Assembly: GCA_016213845.1 (NCBI GenBank)
Contig: JACQZN010000012.1
Location: forward strand, 62,001 to 126,000
Source: Candidatus Wallbacteria bacterium
GTDB taxonomy: Bacteria; Muiribacteriota; UBA6191; JACPRK01
Reading direction: 5' to 3'
DNA: 64,000 nucleotides
Each line of letters opens with the position of its first letter. Position 1 is the first letter of the stretch. Positions 42,443-49,906 of this stretch are shown here, piece by piece. The notes beneath the pieces are model-generated. The model was not told where the DNA came from and searched no databases. It was given only the letters and a program-made list of their open reading frames with translations. Position numbers and translations under genes: made by a program.

Positions 42443-42717
42443 ACAGACGTCACCCCCGTAGACGGAGGCCCACCGGAATGAAACGTGACGCCGCCGAGCG
42501 GTCTTCGAAACGAGTTGAACTGGGGGATCAAGAGAGGCCTCCCGATGGTCGCACAGAGGGCCGGACTTCCTCCTACGGCCCCCAGTTGCCGAGGGAAGAA
42601 CCTGCGAATCCGAGGTGAAACTTGTGCTGTCCGACGGAGCCCTGCTTTGCGGGGGCTCCGTTCCCTGCGCTACCCGTGCTCGATCGTAGGATCGAGACCC
42701 TCTTTGAGGGATTTACT
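42443..42717. other. Gap upstream of the histidine kinase gene
   Basis: No gene. A hairpin with arms ACGGAGCCC and GGGCTCCGT (42634-42661) could end transcription from the ceramidase-like gene, but no T-tract follows on either strand. The small palindrome CTCGATC-GTAG-GATCGAG lies at ~42679-42696. No riboswitch was recognised. Confidence 0.45.
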
Positions 42718-43443
42718 TCATTCTAACAGAGGAGCTCGGCCGGACGCAATCCTCTCGAAGAAGTGGTACGCGGCGTAGAGCGACACGGCACTGAACAGGT
42801 GCCAGAAAGCGTGGCCCTGCAGCAGGTGGTCGGTGGGGTCGCACCAGCAACCGGTGATATCGAGCGCAGCGCAACCGGCAGCCGCGAACAGGCTGACCAG
42901 CGCAGCGGCGAACCAGCCGTAGGCCGGCGCGGCGCGACCGGTCCTGCGAAGCACGACCTCCTGGACGATGACGGCGATCGCGAGCGCCGCGATGAGCAGC
43001 TGGTACGGAAAACCGATGGCGTGGAGCGCCGGGATGGAGCCGCTCAGCATCGCCACGCAGGCCACGTAAACGACCCGCACCCGGCGTGCCGGGAGCCAAC
43101 CTTGCCGCTGCAGGTTCAGCACGATGAAGAGAGCCAGGATGACGAACATCCCCAGGTAATCGAAGAACTGAAAGAAGAGCGTGTACGACGCGTGGAACGC
43201 CGCGGATGCCGCACCCAGGAAGGCGCAGGCCGCCGGATACAGGGCCAGCAGGCCGCCCGGTTCCCGGCCACGCGCCCGGCGCCAGAGCAGCCACGCGACC
43301 AGGAAGTAGGCCAGGTTGGAGTAGGTGTTGGCCGGCGCCGTGATCCAGGCGCAGAGATTCTCCTCGCACCACTTGATGTTGGGTGGCGCCCAGTCGGCCC
43401 AGGGACAGCCGGGCGGAAGCGGGGGGACCTGGGGGAGTTGCAT
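42718..43443 (-). CDS. Ceramidase-family (alkaline ceramidase/CREST) membrane hydrolase
   Basis: 241 aa with seven hydrophobic helices. The hallmark elements of alkaline ceramidases (PF05875) are visible: CEENLCAWITAPANTYSN near the N-terminus, SAAFHASYT (first His), and DHLLQGHAFWHLFSA (metal-binding His pair) near the C-terminus. These enzymes are Zn-dependent amide hydrolases of the CREST superfamily; bacterial members may act on sphingolipid-like or other lipid amides. ATG 43443 is preferred over TTG 43467, which would overlap the upstream gene. It lies 10 bp downstream of the papain-like gene on the same strand and is probably co-transcribed with it. Confidence 0.75.
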   Translation of the reverse strand: MQLPQVPPLPPGCPWADWAPPNIKWCEENLCAWITAPANTYSNLAYFLVAWLLWRRARGREPGGLLALYPAACAFLGAASAAFHASYTLFFQFFDYLGMFVILALFIVLNLQRQGWLPARRVRVVYVACVAMLSGSIPALHAIGFPYQLLIAALAIAVIVQEVVLRRTGRAAPAYGWFAAALVSLFAAAGCAALDITGCWCDPTDHLLQGHAFWHLFSAVSLYAAYHFFERIASGRAPLLE

Positions 43444-43453
43444 TCGGGGAGGC

Positions 43454-45172
43454 CTAGCGGCCGGCAAGGGCAGGAAAGGCGGCCAGCAGCCGCCCGCGGC
43501 GCAGACGGGAAAGACCGGTGAGGAAGAGCTCGCGGTAGGGCTGAAGGCGTCGCGCGGCCCCCGTGGAGCCCAGGCGCGCGACCCAGCGGGTTACCTCTTC
43601 GGTGGAGCTCGACAGCCCTTCTGTGATCCATTGCGGCGTGTAAACCGGACGGTGATTCTCCAGCTGGTCGGTCAAGAGCGCCCAGCGCGCGATCGCCAGG
43701 GGCGCCCCCCGGACGCTGCCCGGCCACCTCACGCGCGCGTTGAAATCGCCGCCCCCTGGGGCGCGCCAGTGGTGTCGCGAAAATGCAATGTCGACAGCAC
43801 CGGCGAGCGGCCAGCTCACCCGGCGCCCGCCCGAGCCGTCCGGTTCGAGCTCCAGCAGACGCCCATCGCGATGCGCCGCGACGTCACAGTCCAGCCGACC
43901 GCCCTCGGAGTGCCGGACAACGAGCGAACCTCCGTCCAGGTCGAGCCACAGTCGATGAGGAAAGACCACGGCGCCGCGCAAGAGCTTCGAGGGGATGCTC
44001 ATCAGCCCGGGTCCGCCGGAGTTGTCCCAGAGGTAGCCGGCGGCCTTGTTGCCGTAGCTCTCGTGGTAGACGAACACGGTACTGCCGTCCCGTTCGAAGT
44101 GACCGACGATGGGGATGGCGTGCAGGCCGACCGGCACCACACCGAACAACCGTTTCTGGGTCATGCCGAGCACGATGCCGTGGCGGTCAAGCGCCTCCAC
44201 GATGGCGCGCTCGTCGTGGCGGTTGCGCGTGAAGAGCGTCTCGAAGGGCCCATCCATGTGGTACTTTTCGGGCCAGTAGGAGTAGACCGGCGCCGAATTC
44301 CGATACAACGGGTCCGCCAGCTCCTCTTCCACGGGCGTGGTCAGCAGTCGCGCATACCCGCGCAAGCTGGTCGGGATGCGCTCGCGGGTGACCGGGTCCA
44401 GCGTCTTCTCCGCGGGCGGCAGGCGCGAGTAGTGCACCGGGTCCCGCCGGGCGCGGTGGTGGTACAGCACCTCCAGCTCGCGGGGATTGAGCCCGTACTC
44501 CTGCAATCCGTTGACGAGGTTCTGGTAGCGGCCGGTGGGCGGCTTGCCGTGCATCGCGCCCCACCAGTCGACCACGGTCGAAGACGCGTAGCTCAAGCAC
44601 TTGTAGGCCGGATACTGCACGCCCGCGCTGTAGCGCCAGGCCGTCCGCATCCGCCCCGAGGCGCGCACCTGTTCGACCCAGGACCAGCGCTCCTCCTGGT
44701 TCTTGAACGGCAGGAGATCCCAGCCCTCGATCAGTCGCGCGCGCTCCAGATGCGCCGGCGTGACCGCGAAGCGATTCGCGCGGTCGATGTCGGCCGGCAG
44801 CACCTCGGCCACCCGGGGATCGGCCGTACGCACCAGGTCCAGCAGCTCGGCCTCGGTGGAAAGAAATGGAGGCTCCAGCCCCGGCAGCCACCCCGGCCAG
44901 GCGAGGATCTCTCCCGTGAACGGATCGCACGGGACCAGCGCCCCGATCTTCCCTTTTCGCTCCAGAGGAGCAATGTAGCGCGCAGGCTGGTCGCGGACGT
45001 GGAAGAGTCTCGGCTCGCCGACCCGGTCGAAGCTGCCCAGGAAGGCGCGCAGGTCCTCCCCATACGGGTCGAACGCCCTGGGCTCCGACGCCGTCAACTC
45101 CCGGATCGCCCGCACGACGCCGAGCCGGATCTCCTCGGCGGCGAGCGCCGTTTCGCGTGGCCCGTCTGACAC
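43454..45172 (-). CDS. Papain-like (C1/C39-type) cysteine-peptidase-like protein, unrecognised family
   Basis: 572 aa, no signal peptide. A papain-like arrangement is suggested by Cys192 in AYKCLSYASSTVVDWW and by His351 in LHAIPIVGHFERDGSTVFVYHESYGN-type sequence, which mimics the HA-x-x-x-VGY...NSWG end of papain-fold peptidases, with HESYG in place of NSWG. The Asn of the classical triad is thus replaced by His370. The N-terminal 150 residues (GEPRLFHVRDQPARYIAPLE) and C-terminal 180 residues are of unknown type. It may be a hydrolase or an inactive relative. It is the first gene of a likely two-gene unit with the ceramidase-like gene. The ATG at 45172 has no strong ribosome-binding site. 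Confidence 0.5.
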   Translation of the reverse strand: MSDGPRETALAAEEIRLGVVRAIRELTASEPRAFDPYGEDLRAFLGSFDRVGEPRLFHVRDQPARYIAPLERKGKIGALVPCDPFTGEILAWPGWLPGLEPPFLSTEAELLDLVRTADPRVAEVLPADIDRANRFAVTPAHLERARLIEGWDLLPFKNQEERWSWVEQVRASGRMRTAWRYSAGVQYPAYKCLSYASSTVVDWWGAMHGKPPTGRYQNLVNGLQEYGLNPRELEVLYHHRARRDPVHYSRLPPAEKTLDPVTRERIPTSLRGYARLLTTPVEEELADPLYRNSAPVYSYWPEKYHMDGPFETLFTRNRHDERAIVEALDRHGIVLGMTQKRLFGVVPVGLHAIPIVGHFERDGSTVFVYHESYGNKAAGYLWDNSGGPGLMSIPSKLLRGAVVFPHRLWLDLDGGSLVVRHSEGGRLDCDVAAHRDGRLLELEPDGSGGRRVSWPLAGAVDIAFSRHHWRAPGGGDFNARVRWPGSVRGAPLAIARWALLTDQLENHRPVYTPQWITEGLSSSTEEVTRWVARLGSTGAARRLQPYRELFLTGLSRLRRGRLLAAFPALAGR

Positions 45173-45207
45173 GCGCTCACTTTAGCCGATGCGGGGGGGA
45201 GTGGGGA

Positions 45208-45239
45208 GTAGTCAGTAGACAGTAGACAGTAGTCAGTAG
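45208..45239. repeat. AGTAGAC-type heptamer tandem repeat
   Basis: Four to five consecutive 7-mers of the form AGTAGTC/AGTAGAC between two minus-strand genes. The 45173-45357 gap holds no gene. Confidence 0.8.
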
Positions 45240-45281
45240 GGGAGCACGCGACTGCGACGCATTCTCGCCCCCCTCAGGATT

Positions 45282-45376
45282 CACGCCTGACGCCTGACGC
45301 CTGACTCCTGAAGCCTGATCCCTCACTCCTCAAGCCTCACTCCTCAAGCCTCAAGCCTCACCCCTGGAGCCTCACC
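45282..45376. repeat. ACGCCTG/AAGCCTC heptamer tandem repeat
   Basis: About thirteen consecutive 7-mers that drift from ACGCCTG through ACTCCTG to AAGCCTC and ACCCCTG. The array runs through the stop codon of the oxidoreductase gene and encodes its last residues (RLVRLQG). Confidence 0.8.
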
Positions 45377-47541
45377 AACCTGGCTGGGATCGACTTGAAG
45401 GCGGGTGTGCCGCTCCGAGGGTCGATTCTTCGAGGGACGAGCACGTTGGACTCGGGGTAGTACATCGCGACGTTGCCAGTGCGGATATCTGCCAGGGCTG
45501 CGCGCACGACCATGGACCCGGCCTCGGTTTCGACGCGGACGCGCGAGCCTTCGACGAGCCCGAGCGCACGGGCATCCTCGGACGACATCATCACGACGTC
45601 GCGCCGGTCGTTGCCGCGATAGAGGTCCTCCTGGTCGTAGACCACGGTGTTGAACTGCCCTTCCGAGCGGATCGTCATCAGGCGGAACTGACCCGCGGGC
45701 CACGTGCGGTCGGAAAGCGGCGTGACGTGGAACCGGGCCCTGCCGTCCGCCGTGGCGAAGCGGGGCTCGTGGAAGGTGCGGCCCGCGATCTGGAACTCGG
45801 GGCCGCCGGCGTCCAGCCGCGCGATCGGCTCCAGCCCGGGAACGGCTGCGGCCATCTGCTCGCGCAAGTGGCGGTGGGAGCGCATCCGACGCCAGTCGAA
45901 GCGGCCGGGTGGCAGCACGCGCTCGGCCAGTGAGGCGACGATGTCGACCTCGCTCCTGTGCTCGCCCGGCACCGAGGCGGTGCCGCCCTCGCTCGATCGC
46001 ACGAAATTGAACATCGACTCCTGCGTCGTCGACTGCGCCTCCTCGTCGCGCGCAAGGCACGGTACGACGTAAGCGGTCTGGCCGCGCCCCTGCACGTGGC
46101 CCGGGTTGAGCTTGGTCGTGATCGAGAACGTCAGCGGGATCTTCTGCAGCGCGGAAGCGGCCCAGGCGCTGTCCGGATTGCTCGCGTAGAGGTTTCCGCC
46201 CAGCAGGATCGCGGCGTCGATCTGGCCGGCGGCGGCAGCGACCATCGACGCGTAGGTATCCTGCCCCGGGCGGGTCGCGTCCACGCCGTAGAGCTGGGCC
46301 AGCCTGGAGGCGAACGCGTCCTTGACGCGGGGCGTCACGCCGACCGTGCCGATTCCCTGGACGTTGGAGTGGCCGCGGATTGGCAGGAGCCCGCAGCCAG
46401 GCTTTCCCAGCCACCCGAGCGCGAGCGCCAGGTTGGACAGCGCCAGGATGTTGTCGACGCCGTTCTCATGGTGCGTCAGGCCCATCGCCCAGAGGAAGAT
46501 GCCCCGGCGGGCCGAGAGCAAGAGCTGCACCGCTTCGTGAACGTCCCCGCGCGAAAGTCCCGCCGCTTCGAGCAGCCTGGGCCAGGGCGTCGCGTCCAGG
46601 TCGGCCTCCACCGCCTCCCACCCGGAAGTACTCGAGGATACGAACGCGCGATCGACTCCTCCGGCTTCGCAAACGCCCTTGAGAAATGCCTTGAACACGG
46701 CCGCGTCGCCGCCAGCGTGCGGTTGCAGGTAGAGGTCCGAGAGCTGTGAGCCGAACAGCATGCTCCGCCAGTCGGAGGGCACCCGGAACCGCACCAGCCC
46801 AAGCTCCTTCAACGGATTCACGACCAGCACGCGCCCGCCCCGGCGGCGCAGCCCCACGAGCTGCGTGATGAGGCGCGGATGGTTGCTGGCCGGATTCGCC
46901 CCTGCTATCAACGCCAGGTCCGCCTTGCCCAGATCCTCCAGCGTCATCGAGGCCGTTCCCGAGCCGTAGACCATCCCGAGCGCCACGCCGGAAGCCGAGT
47001 GACAGTAGTACGAGCAGTTGTGGATGTTCGCGGTGCCGTAGAGGCGCGCGACCAGCTGGGTCAGGAAGGCGGCCTCGTTGCTCGAGCGGCCCGACATGTA
47101 GAAGAAGACGCGCTCGGGGTCGGCAGCCGCCAGGGCCGTGCCGGCCGCGTCGAGCGCCTCGTCCCAGGAGCATCGCTCGAAGTGCGTGGCTCCGGGAAGG
47201 GCGCGGACAGGGAACGCCAGCCGCCCCAGCCGCTCGAAGCCGGCCGAGTCGAGCCTCGCCATGGCCGCGAGCGGAGTCCTCCGGAAGAACTCCTCGCCGA
47301 TGCTCCCGGCCATGTCCCCGGATTGAGCCTGGATCGACTTCTTGCACACCTCGGGGAAGTGACCCAGCTCGTTCACCATTCCCCCGCGCCGTCCGCCCAT
47401 CCCCAGGGCGCACGTCTTGCACGCGTTGTGCGAGCGCAACCGACCGTACAGCTTCAGGAAGCCGCCGGCTTCCCGCGCCTTGCGCATCGAATAGAAGACT
47501 GCGGCGAACCCTCCGCCCGCGGAGACTCGTGGCCTGCCCAT
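45358..47541 (-). CDS. Molybdopterin oxidoreductase, FdhF/YdeP-type
   Basis: 727 aa. N-terminal CKTCALGMGGRRGGMVNE, then AGATHFERCSWDEALD-type sequence, RVFFYMSGRSSNEAAFL, IHNCSYYCHSASGVALG (probable Mo-ligand region), LIAGANPASNHPRL, GRVLVVNPLKELG and a C-terminal molybdopterin-dinucleotide-binding domain (RFRLMTIRSEGQFNTV-like, then DRRDVVMMSSEDARALGL). This is the YdeP-like branch of the formate-dehydrogenase-alpha/DMSO reductase superfamily, which lacks the usual four-Cys FeS motif. Substrate unknown. ATG 47541 follows GAGGAGGT by 6 bases; the longer frame to 47943 runs into the divergent pilin gene and is rejected. Its end is formed by a heptamer repeat. It is divergent from the pilin-like cassette with an 80-bp shared region. 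Confidence 0.85.
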   Translation of the reverse strand: MGRPRVSAGGGFAAVFYSMRKAREAGGFLKLYGRLRSHNACKTCALGMGGRRGGMVNELGHFPEVCKKSIQAQSGDMAGSIGEEFFRRTPLAAMARLDSAGFERLGRLAFPVRALPGATHFERCSWDEALDAAGTALAAADPERVFFYMSGRSSNEAAFLTQLVARLYGTANIHNCSYYCHSASGVALGMVYGSGTASMTLEDLGKADLALIAGANPASNHPRLITQLVGLRRRGGRVLVVNPLKELGLVRFRVPSDWRSMLFGSQLSDLYLQPHAGGDAAVFKAFLKGVCEAGGVDRAFVSSSTSGWEAVEADLDATPWPRLLEAAGLSRGDVHEAVQLLLSARRGIFLWAMGLTHHENGVDNILALSNLALALGWLGKPGCGLLPIRGHSNVQGIGTVGVTPRVKDAFASRLAQLYGVDATRPGQDTYASMVAAAAGQIDAAILLGGNLYASNPDSAWAASALQKIPLTFSITTKLNPGHVQGRGQTAYVVPCLARDEEAQSTTQESMFNFVRSSEGGTASVPGEHRSEVDIVASLAERVLPPGRFDWRRMRSHRHLREQMAAAVPGLEPIARLDAGGPEFQIAGRTFHEPRFATADGRARFHVTPLSDRTWPAGQFRLMTIRSEGQFNTVVYDQEDLYRGNDRRDVVMMSSEDARALGLVEGSRVRVETEAGSMVVRAALADIRTGNVAMYYPESNVLVPRRIDPRSGTPAFKSIPARLVRLQG

Positions 47542-47619
47542 CCCGGACCTCCTCGTCGGAGCCAGGATATCAGGGGACGCGGCGGCGAAATTCCCGGGCA
47601 GTTGCTGTACTGTTGTGGC

Positions 47620-48096
47620 GTGCTCTCCCCGGTCTGCGGCGCTACCGCCTTCCGACGCCGGTGCCGGCCCGTGCCTGGGCGCGGATTTTCGCTCGTGGAG
47701 GCGCTGCTCGCCTCGGCCATCGCCTTCGTCGCCGCCGGGATCTGGGTCGGGATGCACGCTTTCCAGGCGCGCCAGGATCGCGACCTGAACGCCCGTCTGG
47801 CCGCGCTCGACGAGGCGCGAGGCGCCATGGAACGCGTCGTCGCCCGGCCGTTCCGCTTCCTGGCGGCAAGCCCCGTCACGGCAGCCTCGGTGACCCCGTC
47901 CCCGGCGGGCGCCTTCCGCGAGCTTGCAGGCGCCGCGGTGCACGTCAGCGTGCGGCCGTACGCCGACGGCGCCAGCGGGCCGGACGCCGAGGCGCTGGAG
48001 ATCGACGTCGTGGCGAGCTGGCGCGAAGACGGCGTCGCCCGGAAGCTGCGCCTTACGACGGTAAGGACCGATTCAACGCTGGAGGCGCTGCCATGA
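47620..48096 (+). CDS. Type IV pilin-like minor pseudopilin (PilV-like)
   Basis: About 158 aa. The class-III signal GRG|FSLVEALLASAIAFVAAG has the prepilin-peptidase site Gly|Phe and Glu at +5, followed by the hydrophobic assembly helix. The C-terminal domain is small and beta-rich (AVHVSVRPYADGASGPDAE, LEIDVVASWREDG). Such proteins prime pilus or type II pseudopilus assembly at the inner membrane. GTG 47620 is used, but GTG 47671, giving a short leader directly before the cleavage site, is an attractive alternative. It is first in a six-gene set with overlapping starts and stops (next start ATGA at 48093). Confidence 0.75.
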   Translation: MLSPVCGATAFRRRCRPVPGRGFSLVEALLASAIAFVAAGIWVGMHAFQARQDRDLNARLAALDEARGAMERVVARPFRFLAASPVTAASVTPSPAGAFRELAGAAVHVSVRPYADGASGPDAEALEIDVVASWREDGVARKLRLTTVRTDSTLEALP

Positions 48097-48653
48097 CGCG
48101 CCGAGGCATGACCCTGCTCGAGCTCCTGGTCGGCGCCGCGATCGGGCTCGGTTCGCTCGCGGCGGTCGTGGGACTAGTGACGCTCTACCGCAAGCCGGCT
48201 GACCGGCGCGAGCGCGTGCGGGCGGCGTCGGTCTCGCTCGCCCTCACGATGGAGCGCATCGTGCGCTCCGTGCGAGACGCGGCATCGGTCGAAGAAGCGG
48301 CCGGCCCGACCCTGCTGCTCAGGACTCCCGAGGGGACAGTCGACTTGTACCAATTTCGGCCGGCGGCCGAAGGGCGACCGGGGGAGCTCGTGTTGATCGA
48401 GGATGCAGCGCGGCCCCAGGCCGCGGGCGGCGCCGTCGAGACCGTGCTGGCCTCGCAGCTCGCGCGCGCCAGCTTCGTGCCGACCGATGCGGGACTGCCG
48501 CTCCTGCCCTTGCCCGCGCAGCTGGGGCCGATCGCGCAGGACGGCGCGGACACCGTCGCGTGCGCGCTCGAGCTCACGGTCGAGGGGCAGCCCGTGCGCG
48601 TGGCGACTTCGGCCTCGTGCCGCAACGGGCGCTGGGGGGCGCTGCTGCGATGA
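48093..48653 (+). CDS. Type IV pilin-like minor pseudopilin (PilW-like)
   Basis: 186 aa. The leader RRG|MTLLELLVGAAIGLGS shows a canonical prepilin cleavage site with Glu at +5 and a hydrophobic helix. The following SLALTMERIVRSVRDAASVEE region and the beta-rich remainder are typical of PilW/GspJ-like minor pilins. Translational coupling is evident on both sides: ATGA overlap with the previous stop and ATGA overlap with the next start. It probably caps or primes a pilus-like filament together with its neighbours. Major pilin and assembly ATPase are not in the window. Confidence 0.75.
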   Translation: MTRRGMTLLELLVGAAIGLGSLAAVVGLVTLYRKPADRRERVRAASVSLALTMERIVRSVRDAASVEEAAGPTLLLRTPEGTVDLYQFRPAAEGRPGELVLIEDAARPQAAGGAVETVLASQLARASFVPTDAGLPLLPLPAQLGPIAQDGADTVACALELTVEGQPVRVATSASCRNGRWGALLR

Positions 48654-49048
48654 CGCAGCTCCAAGGCGGCCGAGACTTCCGCCGCACCGACCGGCGGCGG
48701 GGGCAGGCCGTGGCACTGGTGCTGGCGATGCTGGCGGTGCTCGGCGGCTTGCTGGCCGTGCGCTCCATCCTCGGCGAGAGCGATCTGCGGCGGGCGCGGC
48801 ACGCCATCCATCACAACCAGGCGACCTACGCCGCCGAGGGCGGCCTGCAGCTGGCGCTGATGGCCCGGGAGCGCCCCAACGCGCCGGATAGCTGGGCGTT
48901 CCGGGTCGGCGATCACGACGTCCTGGTCGTCGAGCACGCCGCGGACCCGTACCTCTGCGAGCTGAGAGCCACCGTCCGCATCGGGGACGTCACGGTCACG
49001 CGCTCTCTCTACCTGCAACCGCCCATCCACCACGGGGGACACCCCTGA
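48650..49048 (+). CDS. PilX-like pilus accessory protein
   Basis: 132 aa. After a basic N-terminus (RRTDRRRGQA) comes a hydrophobic helix (VALVLAMLAVLGGLLAV), then HHNQATYAAEGGLQLALMA, the 'AAE-G' pattern seen after the helix in PilX N-terminal-domain proteins. There is no Glu at +5 of a Gly cleavage site, as is common in this subfamily. The rest is a short beta-rich tail (DHDVLVVEHAADPYLCEL). It overlaps the PilW-like gene by 4 bp and is followed by a 37-bp gap with a good ribosome-binding site for the next gene. Confidence 0.65.
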   Translation: MTQLQGGRDFRRTDRRRGQAVALVLAMLAVLGGLLAVRSILGESDLRRARHAIHHNQATYAAEGGLQLALMARERPNAPDSWAFRVGDHDVLVVEHAADPYLCELRATVRIGDVTVTRSLYLQPPIHHGGHP

Positions 49049-49085
49049 GCTCGCCTCGCCGGCGAGAAGGAGGAGGATTCGATCG

Positions 49086-49499
49086 ATGACTCGAAACCGC
49101 TGGAACGGCCTGATCGCCGCACTGCTCCTGATCAACTTGCTCCGCTGGGGTGTCGCCTCGGGACCCGCAGCGCTGGCCCACCCGGCGCTGGACGATCCGC
49201 CCGCCACGCTTCCGGAGAGCGTCATCACGTCGACCGACGAGGAGTGGGAGGCCGAGGAGCTAGCCGGCACCTCGCCCGGCGCCGAAGGGTTCGTGGTGGC
49301 GCCGTACAAGCGGCTGGCGGGGGCGCCCTTCCAGCTCATCGAGAAGCTCGGTCCCGTGCTGGCCAGCGAGAGCGACGGTGTGGGACACATCGAGGAATCG
49401 CCCGGGAACGCGAAGAAGGCTGCCGCGATGGCGGCGGCGCTGGTCGTCACCCGATGGCGCGTGCGCGGCCACATGCACCGCTCCAGGAGCCGTCCGTGA
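49086..49499 (+). CDS. Small membrane-anchored protein of unknown function
   Basis: 137 aa. A single N-terminal hydrophobic helix or signal peptide (LIAALLLINLLRWGVASG) is followed by an acidic stretch (TSTDEEWEAEELAGTSP) and a basic tail (VTRWRVRGHMHRSRSRP). No known domain. The ATG is supported by GGAGGAGG 8-15 nt upstream. Its stop overlaps the next start (GTGA, 49496-49499), so it belongs to the pilin-like cassette and may act in filament assembly or anchoring; this rests on context only. Confidence 0.6.
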   Translation: MTRNRWNGLIAALLLINLLRWGVASGPAALAHPALDDPPATLPESVITSTDEEWEAEELAGTSPGAEGFVVAPYKRLAGAPFQLIEKLGPVLASESDGVGHIEESPGNAKKAAAMAAALVVTRWRVRGHMHRSRSRP

Positions 49500-49906
49500 G
49501 TCCTCCGCGCGCGGAATCCGCTCAGGCTAAGCTTGTCGAAGCCCACCTCCCGAGATCCGCTCAGGCCGAGCCTGTCGAAGCCAACCACCCGGAATCCGCT
49601 CAGGCTGAGCTTGTCGAAGCCCACCACCCGAGGCAGTTCTGGCTCGGCCTGGCGGCGGCGCTGCGGCCGGCCGCGGCGGCGCTCCTGCTGGCGGCGTTGG
49701 CGGTGCCCGCGCCTTCGTCGGAGTCGAAGGAGCCCGAGGATACGGTGACCCTTCCGGCTCCGATTGCCGGGCCGCCGGCCGCCAATCCGATGATCCGGCA
49801 GCTTCGAGCTCGCGTGATGACTCGCGCCTGGGCCAGAGGAGAGGCAACCTACCGGTTCGCGGTGGCCGTGCCCGTGCCGCGAGCCGACCGGATGCGAACT
49901 CCGTGA
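49496..49906 (+). CDS. Small membrane protein carrying a translated dispersed repeat
   Basis: 136 aa. The N-terminal third is three 13-aa repeats (ESAQAKLVEAHLP, RSAQAEPVEANHP, ESAQAELVEAHHP) encoded by a 39-bp tandem DNA repeat of a dispersed family. A hydrophobic helix (GLAAALRPAAAALLLAALAVPA) and a Pro-rich then basic tail follow (MIRQLRARVMTRAWARGE). No family was recognised. Start and stop overlap both neighbours by 4 bp (GTGA each). The repeat insertion kept the frame, which implies that the extra cytoplasmic N-terminus is tolerated or that the true start lies after it; no other good start codon was seen there. Confidence 0.55.
   Translation: MSPPRAESAQAKLVEAHLPRSAQAEPVEANHPESAQAELVEAHHPRQFWLGLAAALRPAAAALLLAALAVPAPSSESKEPEDTVTLPAPIAGPPAANPMIRQLRARVMTRAWARGEATYRFAVAVPVPRADRMRTP
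49513..49629 (+). repeat. Three tandem 39-bp copies of a dispersed repeat
   Basis: Units at 49513-49551, 49552-49590 and 49591-49629 share the core TCCGCTCAGGC-x-x-AGC-x-TGTCGAAGCC. The same core occurs in reverse orientation at 63639-63752 and in a related form at about 55276-55325. Confidence 0.85.

Noticed and set aside
42443-42717. Riboswitch or small structured RNA upstream of the histidine kinase
   Set aside because: A hairpin is present, but no conserved riboswitch core (cyclic-di-GMP, cobalamin, SAM, SAH) could be recognised.
47542-47943. N-terminal extension of the molybdopterin oxidoreductase
   Set aside because: It would overlap the divergent pilin gene; GAGGAGGT directly before ATG 47541 marks the start.
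49513-49629. CRISPR-like repeat array
   Set aside because: Three direct 39-bp units without spacers and in frame within a gene; no cas genes nearby.
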